Below are positions 9,480-19,991 of a stretch of DNA of 64,000 nucleotides, piece by piece. The notes below the pieces were generated by a model. That model made no database searches and was not told the origin of the DNA. It saw nothing but the letters and a program-made list of their open reading frames with translations. The number at the start of each line of letters is the position of its first letter. The stretch's first letter is position 1. The translations under genes were made by a program, and so were the position numbers. This DNA is from an uncultured Schlesneria sp. (GTDB lineage: Bacteria > Planctomycetota > Planctomycetia > Planctomycetales > Planctomycetaceae): NCBI GenBank assembly GCA_903834925.1, contig CAILLA010000215.1, forward strand, positions 1 through 64,000, given 5' to 3'.

Positions 9480-10462
9480 GTCACCGCTCCCGCAACAGAG
9501 TTTCCTACGCTAATCGACGCTGGTTGGTTGTTGTGCAATGGCCGAAGCGCACTACAACAAACAACGGTTAATACACTGGTCATCAGCGTCAAAAGACCGA
9601 CCACCTTATGCAAAGAACAAATCACGATCTGAGGAAGTGAGTCCTGCTGGGCAACAACTCCCCAGGAAGGAATACCGTATTTGACATACCAGGTCGCTAA
9701 GCCGATCAATGACTGAGCAACGGTGAAACCAACAAGTGCTGTCACGCATTTTCTAAGATAATTTGACTCGGTTCCGCGAACCGACATCGCGAATAACGCT
9801 GTGGCAAACAGGACAACCAAGGCAAACCACGGATGAACCATCCATGCCCAGGCGAACCCTTCATATTCACGCAAATGACGCAGAAAACCACCCATCACGT
9901 ACTGCGCGAGCAACGAACCGAGCAGCAATTTTGCAGCGAATGATACTCGGCGACTCATCGCGTTCGATGTCAGTCGGGAGCGCTCATCCCAGCCTTTGCT
10001 CGTAATCAGAATCAATACGGCCATCAGACTGAAGACAAATGCCGCGAAGTCACCGTGGACGAGTGCCAACGTCTGTTTGTCGAGTCGGACTCGCGCTCCA
10101 CCCAGCATCCCTTGGGCAAATACGGCAGCAAAAATCATTGCTGCAACAAGCCGGACCTGTCGGCGACGATCCAATGCCCAGGTGGCAATAACGAGAGACA
10201 GACTCAGCAACCCGATCACCATTCCAGCTAGCCGATGACCATGTTCGACAAACTGATCCCGCGCAGAGCTGAGCCATGGATAGGCCAGCATGTTGTATCC
10301 ATCCGACGATGGCCAGTCGGAAAAGACCATTCCAGCCTTGAGCGTTGTCACGATGGCTCCAGTCGTCACAGGCAATAGCAGCGTCAGCGCGGCGATCAGC
10401 CACGCTAGACGATGCAGCAAGACGGGTTGTGACGGTGGATTCATCGGAGGGTTTGACGTCAT
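9476..10462 (-). CDS. ctaA: COX15/CtaA family heme A synthase
   Basis: 8-TM pattern, EHGHRLAGMVIG and LHKVVGLLTLMTSV motifs; overlaps ctaB start. Confidence 0.9.
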   Translation of the reverse strand: MTSNPPMNPPSQPVLLHRLAWLIAALTLLLPVTTGAIVTTLKAGMVFSDWPSSDGYNMLAYPWLSSARDQFVEHGHRLAGMVIGLLSLSLVIATWALDRRRQVRLVAAMIFAAVFAQGMLGGARVRLDKQTLALVHGDFAAFVFSLMAVLILITSKGWDERSRLTSNAMSRRVSFAAKLLLGSLLAQYVMGGFLRHLREYEGFAWAWMVHPWFALVVLFATALFAMSVRGTESNYLRKCVTALVGFTVAQSLIGLATWYVKYGIPSWGVVAQQDSLPQIVICSLHKVVGLLTLMTSVLTVVCCSALRPLHNNQPASISVGNSVAGAVT

Positions 10463-10486
10463 GAGTTAGAGTTAGAAACAAAATCG

Positions 10487-12310
10487 TTAGTGGTGTTCTT
10501 CTGCAGCAACGCGTTGTGCAAGCGGCACATATTCGGTTTGCATCAAGAAATCTTTGTCGCCACTGACAGGTGAACCGTATTCATAGGGACCGTGATAGAC
10601 GATTGGAAGCACATCGAAGTTGCCGTGCCCAGGTGGCGATGGAGCTGTCCATTCCAGTCCGTTTGCACCCCAAGGATTGCGACCGCATTTGGGTCCAAAA
10701 TACATGCTGTAGAAGAAGTTTCCGAGCAAAAGGAACTGAGCCATTCCCATCAAGAAGGCCGATGCCGTCATGAACTGATTCAATGGGAGCAGGTGTTCGA
10801 GATAGGGGAAGTGATACGGGTCGGCATACCGACGTGGCATACCTGCGATACCCAGCATGTGCATCGGATAGAAAGTGCAGTTAAATCCGATGAACGTCAG
10901 CACAAAGTGAATCTTGCCGACTGTTTCGTTCATCATCCGCCCATACATTTTGGGGAACCAGAACTGGATCGCACCAAATACTCCGAACAACGTTGCACCG
11001 AAAATCACATAGTGAAAGTGGGCCACAATGAAGTAGGTATCATGAATGTAAATATCGACTGGAACAGCAGCCATAAAAATGCCGCTCAAGCCACCAATAA
11101 TAAACATGGACACAAACGCGATGCAGTACAACATCACCGTGTTGAATTGCACCCGACCGCCCCAGATCGTTCCAATCCAGTTGAAAGTCTTAATTGCCGA
11201 GGGGAGTGCGATCATGATCGTGCTGACCATGAATGTCATTCCCAATGCGGGGTTCATACCGCTGATGAACATGTGGTGGCCCCAAACGATGAATCCCAAG
11301 CCCGCGATCGCCGCCATCGAGTAAACCATTGGCTTGTAACCAAAAACTGGCTTGCGGCACATGCATGCCAGCATGTCAGATACCATTCCCATCGCCGGAA
11401 GCAACATGATGTAAACGGCGGGGTGCGAGTAAAACCAGAACAGGTGCTGCCACAACAGTGTTTGACCACCACCAACCGTAGGTGGTGCATTGTTCACAAC
11501 GATGCCTGAGGGAACGAAGAAACAAGTCCCCAGCAATCGGTCTGCCACCATCATGAAGCCTGCCGCAGTCAGCACAGGAAGTGCAAATGCCTGAAGGATT
11601 GCGGTAATAAACATCGACCAGATCGTGAGCGGCATCCGGAACAGCGTCATGCCAGGTGCTCGCATATTGATAATGGTGGTCATGTAGTTGACCGAACCCA
11701 TCATCGATGACACACCGACAAACGTCAGTCCCAACAGCCACAATGTCTGTGCATCACCCGAACCCGGTGCAGCCTCGCGCAAGAGTGACAGTAGAGGATA
11801 AGATGTCCACCCTGCCGCTGGCCCACCACCGTACATGAAGAAGCTGGCACCGAACAAAAAGATGGCTGGCCACATGAACCAGTAACTGAGCATGTTCAGC
11901 GTCGGAAACGCCATATCATCCGCACCAATTTGCAGCGGAATCAGAAAGTTACCAAAGGCACCGGCGAGCACAGGGATGATCACCAGGAAAATCATCACGG
12001 TCGCGTGCATGGTAAACAGCATCGTATAGGCATCAGGAGAAATCTGGCCTCCGTCCGCCCCGAACACCGTATCACCAAAAATTGGCATTCGTTCCCAAGG
12101 GCGAGCCAGCTGCCAGCGAACTGCCAGAGCAAGTCCCCCCCCTACCATCATCATCAGCAGGGTTGTGATCAGGAATTGCTTTCCGATCATCTTATGGTCG
12201 GTCGAAAAGACGTATTGGGAAATAAAGCTCTGCTTGTGAGCGTGATCATGACCATGCCCGCCGTGATCGGCGTGATCTGCATGATCGATTGTAGGATTGA
12301 GAGTGCTCAT
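10487..12310 (-). CDS. ctaD: Cytochrome c oxidase subunit I
   Basis: WQHLFWFYSHPAVYIMLLPAMGMVSD, GHHMFISGMNPALG, HDTYFIVAHFHYVIFG. Confidence 0.97.
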   Translation of the reverse strand: MSTLNPTIDHADHADHGGHGHDHAHKQSFISQYVFSTDHKMIGKQFLITTLLMMMVGGGLALAVRWQLARPWERMPIFGDTVFGADGGQISPDAYTMLFTMHATVMIFLVIIPVLAGAFGNFLIPLQIGADDMAFPTLNMLSYWFMWPAIFLFGASFFMYGGGPAAGWTSYPLLSLLREAAPGSGDAQTLWLLGLTFVGVSSMMGSVNYMTTIINMRAPGMTLFRMPLTIWSMFITAILQAFALPVLTAAGFMMVADRLLGTCFFVPSGIVVNNAPPTVGGGQTLLWQHLFWFYSHPAVYIMLLPAMGMVSDMLACMCRKPVFGYKPMVYSMAAIAGLGFIVWGHHMFISGMNPALGMTFMVSTIMIALPSAIKTFNWIGTIWGGRVQFNTVMLYCIAFVSMFIIGGLSGIFMAAVPVDIYIHDTYFIVAHFHYVIFGATLFGVFGAIQFWFPKMYGRMMNETVGKIHFVLTFIGFNCTFYPMHMLGIAGMPRRYADPYHFPYLEHLLPLNQFMTASAFLMGMAQFLLLGNFFYSMYFGPKCGRNPWGANGLEWTAPSPPGHGNFDVLPIVYHGPYEYGSPVSGDKDFLMQTEYVPLAQRVAAEEHH

Positions 12311-12370
12311 AATCTGTCTGCTTTTCGTTCACTTCGACGTTGGAATGTTTGCAGTGCGTTCAGGTCTCTA

Positions 12371-13183
12371 TTATTCCGCTGGCTTCCGATAACCATCATC
12401 AAATTGCTCTGCCGAGGCTTTGTCTTTCCACGCTTCAAAGTCGTCAGCCGATTGTGCAACCAGCATTGCTTTCATTTTGTAGTGCCCCCATCCGCATAGC
12501 TCGGCACACAGCATTTCATAATTACCCGGCATTGTCGCATCGAACCACACGGGGATCATTTTTCCCGGTACGGCATCCTGCTTGACGCGAAGCATCGGGA
12601 CGAAGAATGCATGTTGCACATCGTCGGTTCGCAGAGTGATCGAGACCAGGCCACCCGTGGGAACATGGAGTTCGTTTACAGAGTAGATGTCGTCAGGCTG
12701 TGGGGTTGGCTTCAGAGGCTTGCCGTTAGCGGGATAGCGAATCCGCCATTCGAATTGACGTGCAGTCACTTCCGCAACAACAGTGATAATCTTAGGAGAA
12801 CCGTCCTTCTCTTTGGCAAAACCCTTCATGCGGTATTCGGCCCAAACATCCAACTGGTACAGAGCAATGAACAGCAAGACGGCTGATGGAACAATTGTCC
12901 AGATCACTTCCAGGCTATGGCTTCCGTGAGAAAACCAGACTTTTTCATCGGCCTTGATTGCAGCTCCGCGCCACAGTGCGTAACCCAATGCAGCACTCGT
13001 GCCTACGAATGTCACAGAAACGATGACCAGAATCAGATAGAACAGGTCATCGATTTTTCCCCCAAGCGTCGAATACGCATTTCCATCACCAGGAAACCAC
13101 CAATGCATTGCAGGCGAAATCCAGGAAACGATGAAAATAATTACTGAAGTCAGGGTGAAAAATACTGCCCAAAACTTGCCCAC
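12371..13183 (-). CDS. ctaC: Cytochrome c oxidase subunit II
   Basis: CuA site CAELCGWGHYKM; RQFEWRIRYP; two N-terminal TM helices. Confidence 0.95.
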   Translation of the reverse strand: MGKFWAVFFTLTSVIIFIVSWISPAMHWWFPGDGNAYSTLGGKIDDLFYLILVIVSVTFVGTSAALGYALWRGAAIKADEKVWFSHGSHSLEVIWTIVPSAVLLFIALYQLDVWAEYRMKGFAKEKDGSPKIITVVAEVTARQFEWRIRYPANGKPLKPTPQPDDIYSVNELHVPTGGLVSITLRTDDVQHAFFVPMLRVKQDAVPGKMIPVWFDATMPGNYEMLCAELCGWGHYKMKAMLVAQSADDFEAWKDKASAEQFDDGYRKPAE

Positions 13184-13354
13184 GATATTTGCCTTATGTC
13201 TTTTGCTGGAGTTCCGGCAACCAACTGTCGTCGACTTTTAAATCCAATCGCTTTTGTGTCATTTCATCAATCCAAAGCTGACACTTGGATAATGAACAAG
13301 TTGCGCGTGAATTCGATTGTCACACAGGTTGTTTTTGCCTGATCTGCCCTAAAT

Positions 13355-14908
13355 TCAATTTGCCGGTTTCTCTTCGTTCTTTGCTACGACTTCTGCTGGG
13401 TGCTTGACAGCGGTTGGCTGCTTTTGCTGATACGGAAGACTCATTACATAATTGACAACATCCCAAACTTGCGGATCTTTGAGCACAGTTTCACCGAAGG
13501 CTGGCATCGGAGTCCCCTTGATGCCGGCACGAATCCGACGAAATAGATCGAGAGGCCGGCGACCACCACGGTATTGACCAAGGGTCAGGTTTCGTGGTTT
13601 CAGGGGATTTCCCCATTCGTCATGAAGTCCACGTTTTTCAAATTTGACACTGGTGCCGGGCTTATCCCAGAAATCCTCAGTAGCTGCTCCATCACCGCGA
13701 CCGGTTGGACCATGACACGTATAACATTTGGTGGTGTTAGACATGTAAAGCAATCGACCTCGTTCACGAGACTCAGGAGTATCTTCAACTCGTTGGCTCG
13801 TTGGAACTACCGAGACTTCGGGGGTTTCAGACTGGGTCCATGCCGCAGCCAATAAATTGGCCGTTTCTTCGATAGCTCCATCAAGTTCTTTATCATCGAC
13901 ATATTTTTTAAATGCTGCCGCCGCTTCTTTCTTAGCCTTGGATTCGCTCAATGGCTTTTCCGCTTCTTCCTTGTTCCTTTTCTTTTCTTCATAAGAGGCT
14001 TGTGCCTTCTTAATCGAATCCACGATAACTGATTCCGAATAATCGTTTGTCAATTCTTCAACAAATCGCTTCTCAAACTCGCCCCGGATTGCCAGCCACC
14101 GTACGTATTCAACAACCGCTGTCGTCTCTCGCTTACCCAATAGGAGAAACGAAGGCATATACGTTCCAGGAATGCCATACTGGACAATTCGATGCAAATC
14201 ATCCCGAGTCGCTTTCTCTTGCGACTGAGTCGATGTGAACTTGAATTTACCGTTTCGATAGTCTCGTGGACGTGGATTCAAGAATTTTCCAGTGGGTCCA
14301 TCTCCATCGCCTGTGACGCCATGGCAGTGCATGCAATTCTTCATGTAGACCACTCGGCCCAGTTGCATGTCTTCTCCAAACGCCACAATGAATCGGTCAC
14401 CAGCAACCGGCGCGGTCGATGCACTTGCCAGTTGCAATGTTTTGGTAACAGCATTAAAGCTTTTTACTGTCGCTTCCGCGGATTTTCCGCCAGCCTGTGA
14501 TCCAGTAACCCAAAGCAAGCTTGCCCCTTTTGCTATCTTGCCTGCATCCCCATCGAGTGTCACTGAGAAAGCGCCGGCCGGTCCATCGTTGGCGGCAACG
14601 GTTCCCTTGACTCCACCATAATCAACGGGAAAACGTTCCCAGGCAACGAGTTTTTCGGGAGTACCGAAATCCTCTGTCAGCGTCTTCACGACCGCTTTGT
14701 TCGCCTCGGGAATCAGGTCTTCAGTCGTCGGGCGGTACTTGAATTTAGCCTGCGGCGCTTCGCCACATCCTGAATTGATGACCGCCAGACCAAACGTGAC
14801 CAGTACGTTAAATCCCGTACGTGTGAAACGTGGCATCGAAATCGGAAAATTCTCGCGAAACATTATCTGCACCGTCAGTGCTAAAACGTCGAACCCAGAT
14901 TTACACAC
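13355..14908 (-). CDS. Diheme c-type cytochrome
   Basis: Two CXXCH sites (CMHCH, CYTCH), likely start MPRFTRTGFN with lipoprotein-like NSGCGE. Confidence 0.88.
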   Translation of the reverse strand: MCKSGFDVLALTVQIMFRENFPISMPRFTRTGFNVLVTFGLAVINSGCGEAPQAKFKYRPTTEDLIPEANKAVVKTLTEDFGTPEKLVAWERFPVDYGGVKGTVAANDGPAGAFSVTLDGDAGKIAKGASLLWVTGSQAGGKSAEATVKSFNAVTKTLQLASASTAPVAGDRFIVAFGEDMQLGRVVYMKNCMHCHGVTGDGDGPTGKFLNPRPRDYRNGKFKFTSTQSQEKATRDDLHRIVQYGIPGTYMPSFLLLGKRETTAVVEYVRWLAIRGEFEKRFVEELTNDYSESVIVDSIKKAQASYEEKKRNKEEAEKPLSESKAKKEAAAAFKKYVDDKELDGAIEETANLLAAAWTQSETPEVSVVPTSQRVEDTPESRERGRLLYMSNTTKCYTCHGPTGRGDGAATEDFWDKPGTSVKFEKRGLHDEWGNPLKPRNLTLGQYRGGRRPLDLFRRIRAGIKGTPMPAFGETVLKDPQVWDVVNYVMSLPYQQKQPTAVKHPAEVVAKNEEKPAN

Positions 14909-14923
14909 AACCCAATTGTGGGT

Positions 14924-15820
14924 TTATTTTCCCAGTTGGGAAGGAGTCACCTTAATTGTCAATTCATTGTCACCCGGCTTAATCGTGACCAGCAGGGCCT
15001 TTTCCAGCAATCCACCTGCTTCATGCCAAACTTTAAACTCGTGCTTGCCAGCCGGGAGATCCTTAATCTCAAATGTTCCGTCTTCACCGCTGACTACAGC
15101 GTAAGGGTGGTCGATCGGCAGATGATAAGCGTTCATCCAAGGATGGATATCGCATCCAACCTTTATCGGCTCTTGCTCGGCTTGTTTATAGTCCATCGGC
15201 ACGCCGACAGCATTGTTTTCACCGACAACGGAATTGAATTGAACAGTTTTCTTGCCGTAAGTATGCGTGTTGTGAGCAACAGCGTCGCTGTTCAGAATCT
15301 TGACGGTTTGGCCGACTCGAGCAATCATCGCATGTGGCTTGAAAACACAAGACTTCTGGTCAAAGATCAAGCTCGCTTCAGGAGCCGGACTCGATCCCTT
15401 CGGCGCTTTTCGAAGATAGATAAACACATTCGCAAGCCCACCATCCTTCACCAGGATCGTTTCATTGGGCGCCTCAACAGCGGCACACACATCTTTGTCT
15501 TTAACGTCGCTTCCCTTGAGGTACAGCGGCGGCAGCGGAGTAAAGGGGCCAGCAAATTCGACTTTGCCTCGCAGTGTTCCAACGCCTTCGCTCGATGCCG
15601 TGTCTGTCGCTTCGACCGCGGCCGGCGATGTTGACTCGGCCGCGTCACCACCAACCGTGCTTGGTTTGTACTTCACAGTTGGCTTCAGGTTTGCACCATT
15701 GACCAGTTCACCGCAACCGGATGTCAATAATACCGATCCTGCGAACAACAGACCAATCGTGGCACGCATGACGCGATGTTTCGTGAGAGTAAACGGATTT
15801 CCAAAAACGGGGGGTACCAT
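14924..15820 (-). CDS. Cupredoxin-like / carboxypeptidase-regulatory-like lipoprotein
   Basis: LTSGCGE lipobox; VAHNTH and GCDIHPWM candidate type-1 Cu ligands; GTFEIKDLPAGKHEFKVWHE regulatory-like repeat. Confidence 0.78.
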   Translation of the reverse strand: MVPPVFGNPFTLTKHRVMRATIGLLFAGSVLLTSGCGELVNGANLKPTVKYKPSTVGGDAAESTSPAAVEATDTASSEGVGTLRGKVEFAGPFTPLPPLYLKGSDVKDKDVCAAVEAPNETILVKDGGLANVFIYLRKAPKGSSPAPEASLIFDQKSCVFKPHAMIARVGQTVKILNSDAVAHNTHTYGKKTVQFNSVVGENNAVGVPMDYKQAEQEPIKVGCDIHPWMNAYHLPIDHPYAVVSGEDGTFEIKDLPAGKHEFKVWHEAGGLLEKALLVTIKPGDNELTIKVTPSQLGK

Positions 15821-18800
15821 TATTGTCCACCTCCTGCCGCAGGAGCGGATGGGGCAGGTTGTGAAACTGCCTTGCCTTCGCGTTCCAACAATTTGTGATA
15901 GTTAATCAATGCGTCTCGCAGCGAAATCGTCTGTTTCAATCCGTCGTCACCAAATTGTTCTGGATATCGAGGCTGCGCTCCTGGCCCCTGTGGTGGCAAT
16001 GGAACAGGCATCGAAGTGTATGGTGTCAACCAGTTCGGCTTGTACAACCACAATAGTGTCCAATCAGGTCGCAACCGATCCGCCGCCAAATCCAAGTTTG
16101 GTCCGCGGATGTCTTTCGCTGGGTCAGAAATCTTAACCTGATTCCCGCCGACCGAGTGACACTTGATACACAACGGAACATTCAGCATCTTCCAAGACTC
16201 TGACAGATAATCACCCGTCTTTGCCGGGAAAGCGGCATGGAATTCCGCATCTCGCTTCTGCAGATAACCCGGTTCACGTTCTGGAATCAGTTGATAAGGA
16301 TATGGGGTCCCATCCACAGCGGCAAAGTAGTTGGCGAGTGACTGAGCCTCGTCATCACTCATGTTGAACCGAGGCATTCGCAACACGGTCGTATGGCGAA
16401 TCTTGCCCGGATTCTTGAGGAAGTTGAACAACCAGGGGGTCTGAACCTTGATTCCTTCTTTGTAAAGCGGAGGAGGAGCCATCTGCCAAGCCAAGGAGCG
16501 TTCTTTGGCTTGCTTCGTATCGACCAATCGATCGACCAGCCACTCGGCATACTTGCCACCGCGAGCTGGCAGAAGAGCATCCAGATTCGTTGCGGGGAAG
16601 ATGAACTTGTAAGTCGGCAGGAAATCTTTGCCAGCCAGCTTCAATGTTTCCCAAAGCTCGACGACGTACTCCTGGTCTTCAGGTGGATCTTCAGGATTCG
16701 GTGCACTGGTCACTAATCCATGCAGTTCCAACATTGAGAGCGTCTTCTTCTCGCCGTCGACAGTCACAACTTTCTTCGCACCGGTCAGACCGTTTCGAGG
16801 AGGTCGCAATTCCATCAGCAATTTCACAGCTTCAGGATATTCACCTGAAGTATCCGTAGCTGCCAGACTGTCAACATCTGCGGCGTAGCGAATCTTTGGC
16901 ATCTCAAGGATATGACAACCGGAGCAGTTGTACTGTTCAATCAGTTGCTCGCCACGAATCTTGGCCCCAGCTGGCCCACCTGGGTTATACAGGTATTCCG
17001 TTGCAGGAGGTTCAGCGATCAAGCCAACAACAAACGTCGCAATCGCATCGATTTCACTTTCAGACAGAGGGAACTTTGGCATCCGCAAGCGATCGTCATA
17101 AGCGGATTTCGTTTCGACCGTCTTGTAATCATAACTTCGAGGTTGACGCAGCTTTTGCCAAAGGAATCCAGGCCGACCGTGATGAGTCAAGCTTTCATAG
17201 TAGAATGCTGCGGAGAGTTCACGATCTTTTTCCTCTTCGTTTTTGAATTCATCTCGTTTTGCCTGCCCGATCCCTTGCTCAACCCGGGCGAGCATCGAAC
17301 CGTCAGGACTAATCCGCAAAGTCTCAGATCTTCCGTCTCGCAATACCGTAACTGTTGCTTCTTCTCCAACAACAGTTCGACTGAGGCGATCCTGCAATTC
17401 TGCAGGAGTCTTCACTTCGACTCCATTGAAGTTCGAAATAATGTCATCTAACCGCAGTGCGTCACCACTTGGTCCATGACCTGGCTTGATGTTCGAAACG
17501 CGGACACCCGACTTCGATTCAAGTTTCAGTCGAGCAACTTGCTTGTCATCAATCGCTTCAAACTCAACACCCAAGCCTGGGTTTCCGTGATGATGCAAGT
17601 ACTCATGAATGTGTTCGAACGCCAACCGTGAACGATCCTTCTTGCCCCAGTCCTGCAATGCCGTTCCAACGGGCCGACCATTCTCAAACTTCGGGATTTC
17701 ATGGCAGCCATAGCAGCCATACTTCGTGATCGTCTTACGTCCAACGTAAGTCAACTTACGCTGCTTCCACTCCTCGGCAGAAAACTCACCACCATTATCA
17801 ACAAGTTCAATTTCATCGGTCTTGATGTACTCGCCCGGAATGGGGTATTTACCTGTCTTCAGCAATTCTGTGATTTGAGCTGACGTCAGAATTTTCGCGA
17901 GCATCGATCGAATTAGCGAATCCAAATCTGAATCATCAATGGCCGGCGTTTCATAGGTGGCAGTTGGCTTAAAGCTCGCGGGATCGCCTTCGACTTTCAA
18001 CAGGAAGGCTGCGATGTCAGCTGCCGGATCGATCTTACCATCATTTGTCGTCTCGGCATCAAGATACAGATTCGGCATCTTTGTCCGAGCGTGGTAACGT
18101 TCTGGCTCGCGAATCCATGTATACAGCCAATCAAAGCCAACTTTGCCCTCTTTCAGCTTGGCATGAACTTTCGAGAGTTCTGGACCAAACGTGGAATTCA
18201 TTCCAGGAACGGCTTCATGCGAGTGACAAACCACGCAACCTCGGGTCGCGAACAAGCTTTGCCCTCGAGCTGCATCCGGCTTATATCCTTCCGCGGGCGA
18301 CAAGGTTGGGAACGGAGCGGAATTCGCTTGCAGGTAATGCGCTACAGCAGCAATTTCAATTGGTGTGTAGGCGTGTGCGGTCGCATCTTGCTGGTTATCA
18401 AGCCCGAAGAATTGCGGCATCTTCGTCGTTGGACGGAACCGCTTAGGCTCTGCTGTCCAATGAGCGACAAATCCGACGTCGGATTTCGAGGCCGAATATT
18501 TTAACGATGGTCCGACCTTTCGCATCTTGCCTGCCACTTGAAGTGGATCTTTGGCAATCTTTTCGGCTTCTTCAGGTGTGGATGGCTCTAGGCGAAGATC
18601 TGGACCAACGATCTTTGTGCCGTCGTAGCCAGAGATTTCATGACAGCCGAAACAACCGTATGTTTTGACGAGTTGATAACCCTTGAACACCTTGGGTGCA
18701 GTCGCGCCAAACTTTTCATTGACGCCGAGTTCTGTAACGTTCACATGGCACTTAATACAGCCAGATTCCTCGAACCGCTGGGGATACATCGGGTGTTCCC

Positions 18801-19902
18801 AGAAGTGATTATCAAACCATTTGTGGTCATGTTCCCATCGCGACATTTCCGCTGGATCGTTGGGGGTATGCGAGGCATTCGTGAACGATGTCCCAGAGCC
18901 CTGTCCTTCATGGCAAACCGTACAACCAAACTTCGGCAACGGATGAGGGCTGGCTGAGGTCAGATAAAGATCAAGACGAGGATGCGAGGCGTAAGGATGA
19001 GGATAGTTTCCATCCTTCTCGAGTCCGTGAGGATAACCAGGGTTAGTACCAGCATTCACTGAATCGATCATGGCATGACATGTTCGACAACGATCAAACC
19101 GGGAAACCTTTGACATTCCTCCCAGATCGATTTCGAGTTTTGGCATCCAATCCTGAGTAATTCGCTCGCGGCCATTGAAACCGTCGACGATAGGAAGCTG
19201 CATCAACTGTAACTTGAGGCTTTTCAACGCTCCATCAAGACCAGTGGACTTACCTTCCCAGTTTGTTTTCTGAGGGGCAATTTTGTTGAGCGACGCATCA
19301 ATCAAGGTGATTTGTGCTTCGGCAGCCTTTTTCGCCGCTTCTGCGGCATCGCGATCAGCCGTCAATTTTGAAACGGCTGCTTTGGCCGTGTTCGATTCGT
19401 AGGACAATTCAACGAACTGGGCTTCCTTCTTCTGGACGTCCCCTTCGATCGTCGCAAATTCTGACTCCAATTTTGCCAATTGTGGTGCAGGCAAATTGTT
19501 ACTGACTGCAAGATTATAATTCGCTCGAACAACGTCACGCTCCGCACGCCGCAATTTTAACGCGCGCATGTGATTGTCGAGTTTTTCCTTTGCGGTCTTC
19601 GCGGCGGCCTGAAGGCCTTCAAGTTCCTTTTCATGTGTCTTGACCGATTCCTTGGCCGCATCGACCTTTTCCGCTAGCCCTTTTACGTTCTCTTGGAACG
19701 CAGGATCGTTCTTAATTTCATTTTCACGGGTTTCGTCGCGCTTTGCCTGATAGGCAAAAGCCTTGCGTTGAAACGTCCGCCATTCGTCGTTGTAATCGGC
19801 CCACATCATCCACAATGTAACGACGAAAAGGAGTGCCGCACTGGCGAAAAACACCTTATGCATCGTCTTGGGACTGCGAAGATAATCGTCGGTCGCCGGC
19901 AT
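15820..19902 (-). CDS. Large octaheme c-type cytochrome with N-terminal TM/coiled coil and PDZ-like domain
   Basis: Eight CXXCH motifs (CRTCH, CTVCH, CIKCH, CFGCH, CVVCH, CYGCH, CSGCH, CIKCH); GVRVSNIKPGHGPSGDALRLDDIISNFNGVEVKTPAELQDRL PDZ-like segment. Confidence 0.92.
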   Translation of the reverse strand: MPATDDYLRSPKTMHKVFFASAALLFVVTLWMMWADYNDEWRTFQRKAFAYQAKRDETRENEIKNDPAFQENVKGLAEKVDAAKESVKTHEKELEGLQAAAKTAKEKLDNHMRALKLRRAERDVVRANYNLAVSNNLPAPQLAKLESEFATIEGDVQKKEAQFVELSYESNTAKAAVSKLTADRDAAEAAKKAAEAQITLIDASLNKIAPQKTNWEGKSTGLDGALKSLKLQLMQLPIVDGFNGRERITQDWMPKLEIDLGGMSKVSRFDRCRTCHAMIDSVNAGTNPGYPHGLEKDGNYPHPYASHPRLDLYLTSASPHPLPKFGCTVCHEGQGSGTSFTNASHTPNDPAEMSRWEHDHKWFDNHFWEHPMYPQRFEESGCIKCHVNVTELGVNEKFGATAPKVFKGYQLVKTYGCFGCHEISGYDGTKIVGPDLRLEPSTPEEAEKIAKDPLQVAGKMRKVGPSLKYSASKSDVGFVAHWTAEPKRFRPTTKMPQFFGLDNQQDATAHAYTPIEIAAVAHYLQANSAPFPTLSPAEGYKPDAARGQSLFATRGCVVCHSHEAVPGMNSTFGPELSKVHAKLKEGKVGFDWLYTWIREPERYHARTKMPNLYLDAETTNDGKIDPAADIAAFLLKVEGDPASFKPTATYETPAIDDSDLDSLIRSMLAKILTSAQITELLKTGKYPIPGEYIKTDEIELVDNGGEFSAEEWKQRKLTYVGRKTITKYGCYGCHEIPKFENGRPVGTALQDWGKKDRSRLAFEHIHEYLHHHGNPGLGVEFEAIDDKQVARLKLESKSGVRVSNIKPGHGPSGDALRLDDIISNFNGVEVKTPAELQDRLSRTVVGEEATVTVLRDGRSETLRISPDGSMLARVEQGIGQAKRDEFKNEEEKDRELSAAFYYESLTHHGRPGFLWQKLRQPRSYDYKTVETKSAYDDRLRMPKFPLSESEIDAIATFVVGLIAEPPATEYLYNPGGPAGAKIRGEQLIEQYNCSGCHILEMPKIRYAADVDSLAATDTSGEYPEAVKLLMELRPPRNGLTGAKKVVTVDGEKKTLSMLELHGLVTSAPNPEDPPEDQEYVVELWETLKLAGKDFLPTYKFIFPATNLDALLPARGGKYAEWLVDRLVDTKQAKERSLAWQMAPPPLYKEGIKVQTPWLFNFLKNPGKIRHTTVLRMPRFNMSDDEAQSLANYFAAVDGTPYPYQLIPEREPGYLQKRDAEFHAAFPAKTGDYLSESWKMLNVPLCIKCHSVGGNQVKISDPAKDIRGPNLDLAADRLRPDWTLLWLYKPNWLTPYTSMPVPLPPQGPGAQPRYPEQFGDDGLKQTISLRDALINYHKLLEREGKAVSQPAPSAPAAGGGQ

Positions 19903-19991
19903 GATACCGAACCCATCCTTATTATGTCGTCAGCGGAATAACATATCGCTCAGTTACGAATGTCAGTCTCGCACATTTCGACCAATCGCCA

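Noticed and set aside
10592-11509. 305-aa plus-strand ORF opposite CoxI
   Set aside because: Antisense to the strongly conserved ctaD; Gln/His-rich composition typical of an antisense frame, no recognisable domain.
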